Shown: positions 52,255-60,748, numbered from the stretch's first letter. The stretch: DNA of 64,000 bases from Lentibacter algarum (GCF_040580765.1 NZ_CP158687.1:1054001-1118000), one strand, 5' to 3'. Numbers and translations are program-made. The notes: generated by a model from the sequence alone, not told the origin.

Positions 52255-53859
52255 ATGTATGACCTAGCGCTCCTCACCTCCCATGCTCCGGCCCAGTCCG
52301 ACATGAAGACGCACGAGATCACCATCGGCGCATTGCTGCGCGAGGTTACTGTCGCGCGGCCTGATGCAGAGGCCCTTGTGGAAGTCAGGCAGGACGGATC
52401 GACAGGGCGGCGTTGGACTTACGCCGAACTGCTGGCCGACTCCGAGCGGCTGGCCATGGCGCTCTCCACCCGGTTTGCGCCCGGCGAGCGGGTGGTCATC
52501 TGGTCGCCCAACAGCCCCGAATGGGTCCTGATGGAATATGCCTGCGCGCTGTCCGGGCTGGTGCTGGTTACTGCGAACCCGGCCTTTCAGGCGCGGGAGT
52601 TGGCCTATGTGCTGGAACAATCCGGCGCGGTCGCCTTGTTTCTTGTCGAAGAATTTCGCGGCAACCCGATGGGCCGGATCGGGGCTGAGATGTCGGCGAA
52701 TATTTCAACGGTGCGCGAAGTCACTGACATGGAAAGCACAGCGCTTTACGCACAAGGGGCGCGACCGCCTGCTGTGCCCGACGTCGCCCCGACCGATGCC
52801 GCGATGATCCAGTACACGTCCGGCACCACTGGCTTTCCCAAAGGGGCGGTGCTCAGCCATCGCGGGCTGGTCAACAATGCACGCTTCTACGCGTCCCGCT
52901 GCGGCGCGACCAAGGCGACCACCTGGGTAAACATCATGCCGATGTTTCACACCTCGGGCTGCGGTATGGTTACGCTTGGTTGCCTGCAGGCGGGGTGCCG
53001 CATGGTGCTGATCAATCTGTTTGATCCGGATGTTGTGCTTGACCGGTTGGAAGCGAACGGCGCGGACATCATCCTTGGCGTGCCGACCATGGTGGTGGCC
53101 TTGCTCGATGCACAAGAGGCGTGTCCGCGAGACCTGTCGGCCCTGAAGCTCGTCAGCTGCGGCGGCTCGATGGTGGCCCCCGAACTGGTGCGAAGGGTGC
53201 AAGTGCTGATGGGGGCAGGTTTCTCAACCCTATACGGGCAGACCGAACACAGTCCGGTGATCACACAACATCATCTGGACGACAGCATCGACGACATCTG
53301 CAACACGGCTGGCCAGGCAGTGGCGCAGACCGAGGTCTCGATCCGCAGCGTCGTTAACAATAGTGCTGTCGCCGTCGGAGAGGTCGGGGAAATCTGTGCC
53401 CGCGGCCCCTGCGTCATGCTGGAATACAACGACAACCCCAAGGCCACGTCCGAGACCGTCGACGCGATGGGTTGGCTGCACACGGGCGATCTGGGCCGGA
53501 TGGATGCGCGCGGCTACGTCACCGTGACGGGACGGGTCAAGGAAATGATCATCCGGGGTGGCGAGAACCATTTTCCGGCCGAGATCGAGAACTGCCTGTT
53601 GGAACATGGCTGCGTGGTCGAGGTCGCCGTTGTCGGCCTGCCGGACCCGAAATGGGGTGAGGTCATCGGCGCGTTCATCCGCGGCACAGGACCACTCGAC
53701 AAGGGCGCGCTGCATGCTCATTGCCGCGCAAACATATCCCCGCAGAAAACCCCGAATGTTTGGGTGCTGGTCGAAGACTTCCCCCTGACCGGCTCGGGAA
53801 AAATCCAGAAATTTGTTCTCCGCGATCGTTTCGTCGCCGGGGAATATTCTGAACTCTGA
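52255..53859 (+). CDS. Acyl-CoA ligase of the cargo operon
   Basis: 534 residues. The P-loop is IQYTSGTTGFPKGAVLSHRG, hinge GWLHTGDLGRMDARGYVTVT, and catalytic lysine LTGSGKIQKFVLR. The middle stretch NIMPMFHTSGCGMVTLGCLQ is common to medium-chain and aromatic acid ligases. It could activate the acid made by the GcvT-like step (DmdB-like), or a methoxy-aromatic acid. The start may be 52255 or Met at 52303 (MKTHEITIG), which is more family-like. It is separated from the GcvT-like gene by only 2 bp. Confidence 0.88.
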   Translation: MYDLALLTSHAPAQSDMKTHEITIGALLREVTVARPDAEALVEVRQDGSTGRRWTYAELLADSERLAMALSTRFAPGERVVIWSPNSPEWVLMEYACALSGLVLVTANPAFQARELAYVLEQSGAVALFLVEEFRGNPMGRIGAEMSANISTVREVTDMESTALYAQGARPPAVPDVAPTDAAMIQYTSGTTGFPKGAVLSHRGLVNNARFYASRCGATKATTWVNIMPMFHTSGCGMVTLGCLQAGCRMVLINLFDPDVVLDRLEANGADIILGVPTMVVALLDAQEACPRDLSALKLVSCGGSMVAPELVRRVQVLMGAGFSTLYGQTEHSPVITQHHLDDSIDDICNTAGQAVAQTEVSIRSVVNNSAVAVGEVGEICARGPCVMLEYNDNPKATSETVDAMGWLHTGDLGRMDARGYVTVTGRVKEMIIRGGENHFPAEIENCLLEHGCVVEVAVVGLPDPKWGEVIGAFIRGTGPLDKGALHAHCRANISPQKTPNVWVLVEDFPLTGSGKIQKFVLRDRFVAGEYSEL

Positions 53860-53874
53860 CAGACAGGAACTGCC

Positions 53875-55308
53875 ATGCAAGACGCATCCAAACACTATAT
53901 CAACGGCCAATGGGTCGCCTCGGTCGACGGGCGCGAAATGGCGGTTGAGAACCCGTCTACTGAAGAGAAGATCGCCACGATCACTTTGGGTGGCGTCGCA
54001 GATTCTGACGCGGCCGTCGCCGCAGCCAAGGCAGCTTTCCCGGCCTGGGCGGCAACAGATCCTTTGGGCCGGATCGCCGTACTGGAACGGTTGATGGAGG
54101 TCTACAAATCGCGGGCCGAAGACATGGCACAGGCCATCAGCGTTGAGATAGGCGCACCTATTGCGCTTGCAAGAACTACACAGGTCGGTGCCGGGGCGGG
54201 GCATCTCAAGAACACCATTCGGGCGGCCAAGGCTTTCGCCTTTGAGCGTCCCCTTGGGGAGCACGCGCCCAGCGACATGATCCTTTACGAGCCGGTCGGT
54301 GTCTGCGCCCTGATCACCCCGTGGAACTGGCCGATGAACCAGGTGATGCTGAAGGTCGCCCCGGCGCTGGCGGCAGGCTGCACGGTGGTGCTGAAACCAT
54401 CGGAACTGTCGCCGCTCAGCGCCATTCTGCTTGCCGAGATGATTGATGAGGCAGGTTTCTCGCCCGGTGTGTTCAATCTTGTGAACGGAGATGGCACTGG
54501 CGTTGGCACGCATCTCACCGCGCACCCGGATGTGGATATGGTCAGCTTCACCGGGTCCACCCCTGCAGGTGTCGCGATCAGCAAGGCCGCTGCGGATACC
54601 GTCAAGCGCGTCAGTCTGGAACTGGGCGGCAAGGGGGCCAACATCATCTTCGCCGATGCCGATGAAAAGGCCGTTACGCGCGGCGTGCGTCATTGTTTCA
54701 ACAACTCGGGCCAGTCCTGCAACGCGCCGACCCGCATGCTGGTGGAACGCGGGGTCTATGACCAAGCCGTTGAAACCGCCCGTACGATAGCCGAGAAAAC
54801 AGAGGTCGGACCAGCGGATATCGAAGGTCGCCAGATCGGGCCAGTTGTGTCGGAATTGCAGTTCAACAAGATCCAATATCTGATCAAGAGCGGCATTGAC
54901 GAACACGCCACGCTGGTCGCAGGTGGCCTTGGCCGCCCTGTGGGGCTGAATCGAGGCCACTTCGTGCGCCCCACGATCTTTGCAGATGTCACGCCGGACA
55001 TGACGATCTGGAAGGAAGAAATCTTTGCGCCGGTTCTTGTGATGACACCGTTTGACACCGAAGAGGAGGCCATCGCGCTTGCCAATGACACGCACTATGG
55101 TCTGACGAATTATGTTCAGACTGCCGACAAAACACGCGCTCGTCGGGTGGCGCGCGGGCTGCGGTCCGGTATGGTTGAGATGAACGGAAAATTCGGCGGT
55201 GCGGGCTCGCCTTTCGGCGGCATGAAGCAGTCGGGCAATGGCCGTGAAGGTGGTGTCTGGGGTCTTGAGGAATTCCTTGAGGTCAAGGCCGTCAGCGATT
55301 GGGAGTGA
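53875..55308 (+). CDS. NAD(P)-dependent aldehyde dehydrogenase
   Basis: 477 residues. The catalytic cysteine is in FNNSGQSCNAPTRM near residue 281, and the general base Glu in VSLELGGKGANIIF near 247. The cofactor loop is SFTGSTPAGVAI, and ITPWNWPMNQVMLKVAPALA is the standard oxyanion/cofactor segment. It is like the CddD-type group of ALDHs acting on semialdehydes and aldehydes. In this operon it could oxidise acetaldehyde or an aromatic or C3 aldehyde released by the crotonase step. Confidence 0.92.
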   Translation: MQDASKHYINGQWVASVDGREMAVENPSTEEKIATITLGGVADSDAAVAAAKAAFPAWAATDPLGRIAVLERLMEVYKSRAEDMAQAISVEIGAPIALARTTQVGAGAGHLKNTIRAAKAFAFERPLGEHAPSDMILYEPVGVCALITPWNWPMNQVMLKVAPALAAGCTVVLKPSELSPLSAILLAEMIDEAGFSPGVFNLVNGDGTGVGTHLTAHPDVDMVSFTGSTPAGVAISKAAADTVKRVSLELGGKGANIIFADADEKAVTRGVRHCFNNSGQSCNAPTRMLVERGVYDQAVETARTIAEKTEVGPADIEGRQIGPVVSELQFNKIQYLIKSGIDEHATLVAGGLGRPVGLNRGHFVRPTIFADVTPDMTIWKEEIFAPVLVMTPFDTEEEAIALANDTHYGLTNYVQTADKTRARRVARGLRSGMVEMNGKFGGAGSPFGGMKQSGNGREGGVWGLEEFLEVKAVSDWE

Positions 55309-55310
55309 GC

Positions 55311-56156
55311 ATGGCAAAGGTTCTGTACGAGAAAGATGGCCGGATCGGGCGGATCACCCTGAACCGACCTGAAGTGATGAATGCGATCGACGATGATCTG
55401 CCGCGCGAACTGGCGGCGGCGGTTGCAGAGGCCGACCATGATCGCGACGTACACGTGATGGTCCTGTCCGGCGCAGGAAAGGCATTTTGCGCAGGCTACG
55501 ATCTGGCCCACTACGCGGCGGGCAACGGCCCCAACAAGGTGGTGCAGGACATGCCCTGGGACCCAATGCAGGATTTCCAGTTCATGTGGGCGAACACGCA
55601 GGCCTTCATGTCGCTCTTTCGGGCGATGAAGCCGGTGATCTGCAAGGTGCATGGACACGCCGTCGCGGGCGGATCAGATATTGCGCTCTGCGCAGACCTG
55701 ACTGTCATGGGCGACACCGCGCAAATCGGTTATATGCCAACACGTGTCTGGGGCTGCCCGACAACGGCGATGTGGGTGCACCGACTGGGGCCGGAAAAGG
55801 CCAAGCGCATGATGTTCACGGGTGACAAGATAACCGGCGTTGAAGCCGCAGAGATGGGACTGGTGCTGAAATCCGTGCCTGACGCTCAGCTCGATGCCGA
55901 AGTCGAGGCGCTGGCCGCCCGGATGGCATCCGTGCCGATCAACCAACTGGCCATGCAGAAGATGGTGATCAACGCGGCCGTTGAAGAAAAAATCAACCAG
56001 ACCCAGCGCATTGCCACAGTATTCGACGGCATCACCCGCCATTCACCCGAGGGCATGAATTTCAAAGCCCGCGTGGAGCAAGTCGGCTGGAAACAAGCGG
56101 TGCAGGAACGGGACGCCGGAACATTCGACTGGACCCGCAACAAACCCTTCGACTGA
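55311..56156 (+). CDS. Crotonase-fold enoyl-CoA hydratase-like protein
   Basis: 281 residues from ATG 55311, 2 bp after the ALDH gene and behind GGGAG. Oxyanion hole: MVLSGAGKAFCAGYDL and VHGHAVAGGSDIALCADL. At the two catalytic glutamates of canonical hydratases, it has Asp (GSDIAL) and no acid at the second position (IGYMPTRVWGCP), so hydration by the usual mechanism is uncertain. Other crotonase reactions (hydrolysis, isomerisation, C-C cleavage) remain possible. This argues against a straightforward DmdD (which has both Glu). Last gene of the cargo operon. Confidence 0.87.
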   Translation: MAKVLYEKDGRIGRITLNRPEVMNAIDDDLPRELAAAVAEADHDRDVHVMVLSGAGKAFCAGYDLAHYAAGNGPNKVVQDMPWDPMQDFQFMWANTQAFMSLFRAMKPVICKVHGHAVAGGSDIALCADLTVMGDTAQIGYMPTRVWGCPTTAMWVHRLGPEKAKRMMFTGDKITGVEAAEMGLVLKSVPDAQLDAEVEALAARMASVPINQLAMQKMVINAAVEEKINQTQRIATVFDGITRHSPEGMNFKARVEQVGWKQAVQERDAGTFDWTRNKPFD

Positions 56157-56445
56157 TAATTCGGGTACGGCAACCGAAATCAGTGCTTCGGCTTGATTGA
56201 CCAAATAGCGGTAAGGTTCCGCACAGTGTGAATGCGAGGTTGCAGATTTGCTGCGGCCTGCCGGAATGGCTGCATTCTTCTCTGCCATGCAGCGAGTAAA
56301 ATTCGGCAGTGCGGCGGGGAGGCGCGCTGCGAGCGCACGCAGCGAGAAAATCGAATTCACAGGATGGGCTCTCCACGGCCATTCGCTGCAACGTGCGCCA
56401 TGGTCTGCTTTAGCTCGAAAACCATAACGCCTTAGGCTTAAAATC

Positions 56446-56468
56446 GGGACCGCTTTCGGGACCGCTTT
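56446..56468 (+). repeat. GGGACC boxes near attR; candidate integrase arm sites
   Basis: GGGACCGCTTTCGGGACCGCTTT is nearly the same as 44204-44221, in the same orientation, and lies about 60 bp inside the right repeat. Its symmetric placement supports its role in integration or excision. Confidence 0.6.
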
Positions 56469-56526
56469 CCAAAAGTGAAAATAACATAAGTAATTGATAT
56501 AAATACACATTATATCTGCCTTTTTG

Positions 56527-56542
56527 CCGTGTGGGGGCACCA
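56527..56542 (+). repeat. Right attachment repeat (attR)
   Basis: CCGTGTGGGGGCACCA, identical to the last 16 bases of tRNA-Thr at 44132-44147. The preceding bases (TTTTTG) do not match the tRNA, so the duplicate stops exactly here. Confidence 0.9.
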
Positions 56543-56598
56543 CTTAATCCTAAAATTTATATTATTATCAATAACTTGATTGATTAATGGATTTTTTT

Positions 56599-56618
56599 AT
56601 CCACCCAATTATCCACCC
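56599..56618 (+). repeat. Two ATCCACCC repeats just outside attR
   Basis: ATCCACCC at 56599-56606 and 56611-56618, 12 bp apart and 57 bp right of attR. Their distance from the repeat mirrors that of the GGGACC boxes from attL. They may be arm sites of a second, different element that entered the same tRNA site. Confidence 0.45.
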
Positions 56619-57337
56619 TACGTATTTGGTTTTTGGCCAACACTTGTTCTGAATAACTTCCTGTGCAACGCGCGCCCGCATGCGCGTCAGTGTGTGCTGG
56701 TTAGCAATGAGGCTCGATGATAACGGGGCTGGTCTAATTCTTTGCCCACATTGCGCCGTACCGGTGTGCGTGTCGTACTTTTTCCCGTTTACGGAAATTC
56801 TGGCATAATGGGCGTTCACGCGCGGGCGCGCATGCGTGGAAGGGTAAACGACAACCCCTTAAGGCACCTTCTGTCGCTAAGATGACTAAATGGCGCGAAC
56901 CACTCGCAATAACGGTCCTGTCAGAGGACCCGCCAGCAAAAGTGTTGCTCGCTCCAGAAACCGGTTTCTAGCAACGCTCGTAAATAGCTTGCTAGCGCTC
57001 ATTTTTTGGGTTGCTATGAAGTCAGATGCTGCGAAAATTATGGGACGCAGAACCTACATCACGAAATTTGGAAGTAAGGGTGTTGGCGTACGCCTGAGCG
57101 CAAAACTGGTGGGGCATTCACATTGATATGAATGCGGAACAGTTGGCCAAAGCTGTGAGTTGAAATTGGGGTAAGGTAATGTGCCGCCGTACTTTGTCGT
57201 GCCAAGGCAAACGCCGCCCTCTGACACTGGCCTATCAGAATCTTACACCTTTTGTGTGGGGCCAGCTAACCGCTTTAGCCCTTGTGACAAAAAATCAATG
57301 GTAATCCCCCCATTTTTAATGGGGTCCGCCTGTAGAA

Positions 57338-58138
57338 CTACGCGGCGATTTTCAGTTTCATAGCGGGTGTGATGCCGCCGATGGCCATGTTGGGCCGGTC
57401 GTTGTTGTAAGTCCAGAGCCATTCGGTTGCTTGTTCTTGGGCCTCCTCGATAGTTTCAAAGATGTTCTGATCCAGCCATTCGTGGCGCACCGTGCGATTG
57501 TAGCGCTCGATGTAGGCGTTCTGTTGCGGCTTTCCTGGCTGGATGTATTCAATGTGAATGCCACGCGTCTCAGCCCATGATTTCAGCAGCCCACTGACAT
57601 ATTCTGGGCCGTTATCAACGCGGATTACCTCCGGCGCGCCGCGCCATTCGATGATCTGGTTCAGGCTGCGCACAACACGCACGGCGGGTAGCGAGAAGTC
57701 CACTTCAATGCCCAGGCCCTCTCGGTTGTAATCATCCAACACATTGAGGGTCCGGAACTTTCGCCCATCCGCCAGCTGATCCTGCATAAAGTCCATCGAC
57801 CATGTGTGGTTGGGGGCTTCCGGCACTGCCAGTTCATCCGGCTTGGGCCGTTTCAGCCGCTTACGCGGCCTGATACGCAGGTTCAGCTCCAACTCGCAGT
57901 AGATCCGGTACACGCGCTTGTGGTTCCATTCATAGCCTTTGACGTTGCGTAGATACAAAAAACACAACCCAAAGCCCCACGTCTTGCGATTGGCCGTCAG
58001 GCGTACCAACCAATCCGCGATCTCAGCATTCTCATCGTCAAACTTGCGCTCATAACGATAGCACGTTTCGCTGATCTCAAAGGCGCGGCACGCCAGCGCG
58101 ATGCTGACCTGTTTCGTTCTCACCGCGTTTACGGCCAT
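57338..58138 (-). CDS. IS3-family transposase OrfB (DDE integrase core)
   Basis: 266 residues. The DDE triad lies in [24 protein letters not shown], and [20 protein letters not shown]. The N-terminal part has [20 protein letters not shown], an HTH_21-like region. The C-terminus [20 protein letters not shown] is typical of IS407/IS511-type members. It lies in the -1 frame relative to OrfA, so the working transposase is probably the OrfAB fusion. Confidence 0.93.
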   Translation of the reverse strand: MAVNAVRTKQVSIALACRAFEISETCYRYERKFDDENAEIADWLVRLTANRKTWGFGLCFLYLRNVKGYEWNHKRVYRIYCELELNLRIRPRKRLKRPKPDELAVPEAPNHTWSMDFMQDQLADGRKFRTLNVLDDYNREGLGIEVDFSLPAVRVVRSLNQIIEWRGAPEVIRVDNGPEYVSGLLKSWAETRGIHIEYIQPGKPQQNAYIERYNRTVRHEWLDQNIFETIEEAQEQATEWLWTYNNDRPNMAIGGITPAMKLKIAA

Positions 58139-58158
58139 CTCGCGTCGCTGAGACGGCC

Positions 58159-58428
58159 TTACCGCTTTTTTTCAAGGGCTTCCTTCAGCAGATCATTCTG
58201 CATGCTCATCTCAGCATACATCCGCTTCAGACGACGGTTCTCAGCCTCCATCGCCTTCATTTGCGATACCATCGAAGCATCCATGCCGCCGAACTTCGCA
58301 CGCCATTTGTAAAAACTCGCACTGCTCATCCCATGTTCACGGCACAGCTCAGAGACAGGCACACCGCTCTCCGCTTGCTTCAAAATACCCATGATCTGCG
58401 CGTCGCTAAATCGTCCGTTCTTCATCAA
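58159..58428 (-). CDS. IS3-family transposase OrfA (helix-turn-helix)
   Basis: 89 residues. HTH_8-type DNA-binding domain: [20 protein letters not shown], then [20 protein letters not shown]. The C-terminus is a leucine-rich coiled coil ([20 protein letters not shown]). It ends in a slippery run that allows fusion with OrfB. Confidence 0.93.
   Translation of the reverse strand: MMKNGRFSDAQIMGILKQAESGVPVSELCREHGMSSASFYKWRAKFGGMDASMVSQMKAMEAENRRLKRMYAEMSMQNDLLKEALEKKR
58165..58171 (-). promoter_or_regulatory. Programmed -1 frameshift signal A AAA AAG
   Basis: On the minus strand, codons GAA AAA AAG end orfA, giving the heptamer A-AAA-AAG in the correct phase. A -1 slip here joins OrfA to the OrfB frame, the usual way IS3 elements make their active transposase. 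Confidence 0.8.
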
Positions 58429-58491
58429 AAATCTCCTCAGATATCATGCCGAGAAAATTCTACTGTTGAACACCACTAATTTGCGGGGGGA

Positions 58492-58626
58492 TTACCGCAT
58501 GGCAACCAGGTTCTCAAACACTGGTCGTTGTTGTGCATCAGCGATTGTGCCCGATGTTAGAAGAGCGGGAAGAAACAAAGCAGTGCTGCCAAGTAAAAAC
58601 TTCCGTCGAGAGAGTGCGGGTTCCAT
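58492..58626 (-). pseudogene. N-terminal fragment of a Tat-exported protein, cut off by the IS3 element
   Basis: 44 residues remain: MEPALSRRKFLLGSTALFLP, then ALLTSGTIADAQQRPVFENL and VAMR. The first part is a clear Tat signal (SRRKFLLGS). The stop codon TAA is supplied by the IS inverted repeat. A MerR/CueR-like operator lies about 45 bp upstream, so the lost gene was probably copper-inducible; a multicopper oxidase would fit, but the remaining piece is too short to prove it. Confidence 0.8.
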
Positions 58627-58671
58627 AAAGTACCTTCCAGATTTCAGTCGGTTTGTTTCGTTGACATACTA

Positions 58672-58701
58672 CATGGGGATTCCAGTTGGTGGAGGGTCAA
58701 G
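58672..58701 (-). promoter_or_regulatory. CueR/MerR-like operator-promoter before the truncated Tat gene
   Basis: Read on the minus strand: TTGACC, 19-bp spacer CTCCACCAACTGGAATCCC, then CATGTA. A 19-bp spacer containing the dyad TCCA-N5-TGGA is the hallmark of promoters activated by MerR-family metal regulators, and the CCTTCC-type core resembles CueR sites. It points at the disrupted gene starting at 58626. The rest of 58627-58896 has no gene. Confidence 0.55.
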
Positions 58702-58896
58702 TGCGACAAAATCGGCCATCTTCTGTAAAGCGATACCGAAGACCTACGACGCAGGCGCGCCCTAATAAGGCACGTATGCGTACGTCGCTTTCTCTCAAGC
58801 TGCGAGGCTCGTGTTCACTGTTCAAAGGATGTATGACGCCAAGGGGCCCAGTGTTTGGAGAATTAGCACTAGCGTGATTACTGGCTCTTAAAAAAC

Positions 58897-59409
58897 CTAA
58901 GGGAATATGTCGATAGGTGTTCCATCACGAACCATTGCGTAAATCTCTTCAATTTCCCAATTTGTGACAGCGATGCAACCTGCAGTCCAGTCAGGTTTGA
59001 TAGGGTCAATACCGGGTCTTTGCGCGCCATGGATAAAGATCTCACCACCTGGCTTGCGGCCTCGTTCTTTTGCATACGCTATGTCCGCCTCGTTGGGATA
59101 GGAAATTCCAACTGAAAGATGGAACAAGCTATTAGGATTACGTTTGTCGATGGTGTAGGCACCCTCAGGTGTTTTCCCGTCGCCTTCAAACTGTTTGTGT
59201 CCGACTGGTGCAAAACCCAAGTCAAAATCATAAGACTTCAGGACCTTCGAGTTATTGTAGAGATAGAGCTTTCGTTGGCCTTTGAACATCTGCAAGCGGG
59301 TAACTTCGGGGCCGTCATATTTGCGAAATTTATTTGCGCAAGCTGACAAAAAAGTAGCCAATGAACCAAATAGGAATAGGCGCCGCGTTGACCCAAAATT
59401 AGTTCTCAT
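58897..59409 (-). CDS. L,D-transpeptidase-family protein (YkuD domain)
   Basis: 170 residues. A twin-arginine/lipoprotein-like leader (STRRLFLFGSLATFLSAC) gives a probable lipobox LSAC. The YkuD domain has the motif IFIHGAQRPG (His) and the nucleophile Cys in DWTAGCIAVTNWEIEE. In this subgroup the usual Arg after GCI is Ala (GCIAVTN). These enzymes cross-link peptidoglycan or attach lipoproteins, and in several alphaproteobacteria they lie within metal-resistance clusters. Confidence 0.9.
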   Translation of the reverse strand: MRTNFGSTRRLFLFGSLATFLSACANKFRKYDGPEVTRLQMFKGQRKLYLYNNSKVLKSYDFDLGFAPVGHKQFEGDGKTPEGAYTIDKRNPNSLFHLSVGISYPNEADIAYAKERGRKPGGEIFIHGAQRPGIDPIKPDWTAGCIAVTNWEIEEIYAMVRDGTPIDIFP

Positions 59410-59485
59410 GCCTTGTTCCTTAACATTTATTTCTATTCAATTTGTGCAATTATATTTGACCTGTATTTATAGGTAGAGCGGATTG

Positions 59486-60163
59486 TTAGTCTTGGCCAGT
59501 CACCAGGCTTGCGGTGGGGCCTCGTTTCCATATTGCGGCTACGATTAAAGGAATGGATGTAATAAAGCCAAGCCCCAGTATGATCCACTCGGCTTTACCG
59601 AAGCCTCCCGACATTGCCTCTGCACCGAAATGCGCCAATAGAAAACTGGCAGGCAAAATGCCTGCCAGAGTAGCGACGAGAAAACGCCATAGGTGTAGCG
59701 AACTGAGCCCAGCGGCATAGCTCATTGCATCGAACGAGATGAAGGGTAAAAGCCGCGAACCGAAGACTGCCAGCATGAGGAAATTTTGCGATCCAAGAAA
59801 GTTAAATTTGGGCTTTCCGCTCAGCCAAAGTTCCACGTAGGAACGACCGAGGTTTCTAGCGATGATAAAGGCTGTAAGCGCACCCAATTCAGAGCCAATT
59901 GCAACATAAATTGCACCATAGAAGTGCCCAAAGGCAGCACCACTTACCAGAGCAATTGGTGCGCTTGGTATTGGACTGGCAACGATAGAGGCCGTCATTA
60001 GGGCGACTATTAAGAACGGGCCCCATGGGCCGGCAAAGGCGATCCAACGCTCAATCATTGCGCGGTCTACGGTGGGGAAGCAACCAAGCAACCAAGCAAG
60101 AAACAATATACTTGCGCCTAAAGCGACGGTGACAAAAAGAAAACGACGCCGATCTGTTTTCAT
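59486..60163 (-). CDS. TVP38/TMEM64-family (DedA-like) membrane protein
   Basis: 225 residues, five to six hydrophobic segments. The VTT-domain motifs are ALVSGAAFGHFYGAIYVAIG, SELGALTAFIIARNLGRSYV and VFGSRLLPFISFDAMSYAAG. Homologues are lipid-scramblase-like and are often found in selenium- or metal-related loci. It lies 76 bp after the L,D-transpeptidase on the same strand; the next gene right of it is the rhodanese. Confidence 0.9.
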   Translation of the reverse strand: MKTDRRRFLFVTVALGASILFLAWLLGCFPTVDRAMIERWIAFAGPWGPFLIVALMTASIVASPIPSAPIALVSGAAFGHFYGAIYVAIGSELGALTAFIIARNLGRSYVELWLSGKPKFNFLGSQNFLMLAVFGSRLLPFISFDAMSYAAGLSSLHLWRFLVATLAGILPASFLLAHFGAEAMSGGFGKAEWIILGLGFITSIPLIVAAIWKRGPTASLVTGQD

Positions 60164-60247
60164 CTAAAATTCCAAAAGTATGCGGCTACGCGTTTGCAGG
60201 ATGCCATCGTGACCTAAATGTCTACGATTAAACGTTCGGTGTTTCAT

Positions 60248-60748
60248 TCACACCAATTGCGAAGGTAGGTCTGATAAAGCGGCATCTATCTCTAAAATAG
60301 GCAGTCCAGAGGCGATCCATCCAGGCCCGCGAGCAGATCCAAGCATACCTTCCGAGACGTCGATGAAACCGCTATAATTTGCTTGGCGAAGGCTTCGCAT
60401 CACGCTTCCTGATCGGCCACCTGTTGCACAAATCAGGGCAATAGGCCGACCGTCTGCCAACGTGCGTGCTGCGAATAAGCGCTCCGAAAACCGAGCGTCG
60501 TGCAGGCTGATTGGCCAAGCTTTTTCAGCAACACCGGTTTTTGTCCACTCCCCCTGAGATCGAATATCAATCATCCTGATCAGGTCAGTTTGCAGCGCGT
60601 CATGAGCGTCTCCAACCGACCATATTTCGTAGGTTTGAGCGGCAAGCAATGTTGGAGTAGCGGCCATCGCCGCTAGCGATAAAAGTGCAGCGCGCCTACT
60701 TACTTGCGCTGCACTGTTTTCACTAGGTCTATTTCTTGTCGTCGCCAT
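60248..60748 (-). CDS. Rhodanese-like protein with Tat signal
   Basis: 166 residues. The Tat-type leader contains QVSRRAALLSLAAMAATPTL. The rhodanese domain includes LIRMIDIRSQGEWTKTGVAE, HDARFSERLF and the active-site loop ALICATGGRSGSVMRSLRQA, with the cysteine in place. It would bind or transfer sulfane sulfur in the periplasm. Its start overlaps the end of the EF-hand gene by 20 bp, so they are translated together. Confidence 0.9.
   Translation of the reverse strand: MATTRNRPSENSAAQVSRRAALLSLAAMAATPTLLAAQTYEIWSVGDAHDALQTDLIRMIDIRSQGEWTKTGVAEKAWPISLHDARFSERLFAARTLADGRPIALICATGGRSGSVMRSLRQANYSGFIDVSEGMLGSARGPGWIASGLPILEIDAALSDLPSQLV

Larger units (their letters stand above)
44132..56542. 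mobile_element. tRNA-Thr-integrated element of about 12.4 kb, with polymerase-like protein and catabolic cargo
   Basis: The element is bounded by 16-bp direct repeats, with an integrase gene next to the tRNA end. Left to right it holds integrase 1, a polymerase-like protein, an iteron/hairpin region, two small genes, integrase 2, a broken small gene, and a LysR-controlled four-gene catabolic set. There are no conjugation genes and no phage structural genes, so it would depend on a helper or on transformation or transduction. The cargo is more G+C-rich than the rest: one sampled line (54361-54420) has 42 G+C of 60. Presence of two integrases hints at a composite origin. Confidence 0.85.
56157..57299. 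other. Gene-poor stretch holding the right end of the element
   Basis: 1.1 kb with no convincing gene. It holds the paired GGGACC boxes, the attR repeat (56527-56542) and two ATCCACCC repeats. The left side of the IS3 element closes it. Small ORFs here (for example 78 codons at 56890) have no family look, and composition changes from G+C-rich to A+T-rich across attR. Confidence 0.7.
57300..58496 (-). mobile_element. IS3-family insertion sequence (orfA and orfB)
   Basis: About 1.2 kb with perfect 12-bp terminal inverted repeats, GGTAATCCCCCC (57300-57311) and GGGGGGATTACC (58485-58496). Partial similarity extends a few bases further inward. No clear target duplication flanks it (left CAAT, right GCAT), so it may have rearranged after insertion or be old. 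It transcribes leftward and disrupts a Tat-type gene whose start is at 58626. Confidence 0.88.

Noticed and set aside
53230..55317. 695-codon minus-strand ORF
   Set aside because: Long shadow frame opposite the CoA ligase and aldehyde dehydrogenase, caused by high G+C third positions; composition is His/Arg-rich and meaningless.
51041..56156. Calling the cargo operon dmdABD for DMSP degradation
   Set aside because: No acyl-CoA dehydrogenase, the crotonase lacks a canonical Glu, and the GcvT-like protein cannot be placed in DmdA by eye; kept as one hypothesis only.
56568..56819. 83-codon minus-strand ORF near the ATCCACCC repeats
   Set aside because: Overlaps repeat sequence, no family resemblance; likely chance.
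56890..57126. 78-codon plus-strand ORF in the gap right of attR
   Set aside because: No ribosome-binding site or family resemblance; one hydrophobic segment only. Could be a small gene but I cannot support it.
57300..58496. Target-site duplication around the IS3 element
   Set aside because: Flanks CAAT and GCAT do not match, so no duplication is claimed.
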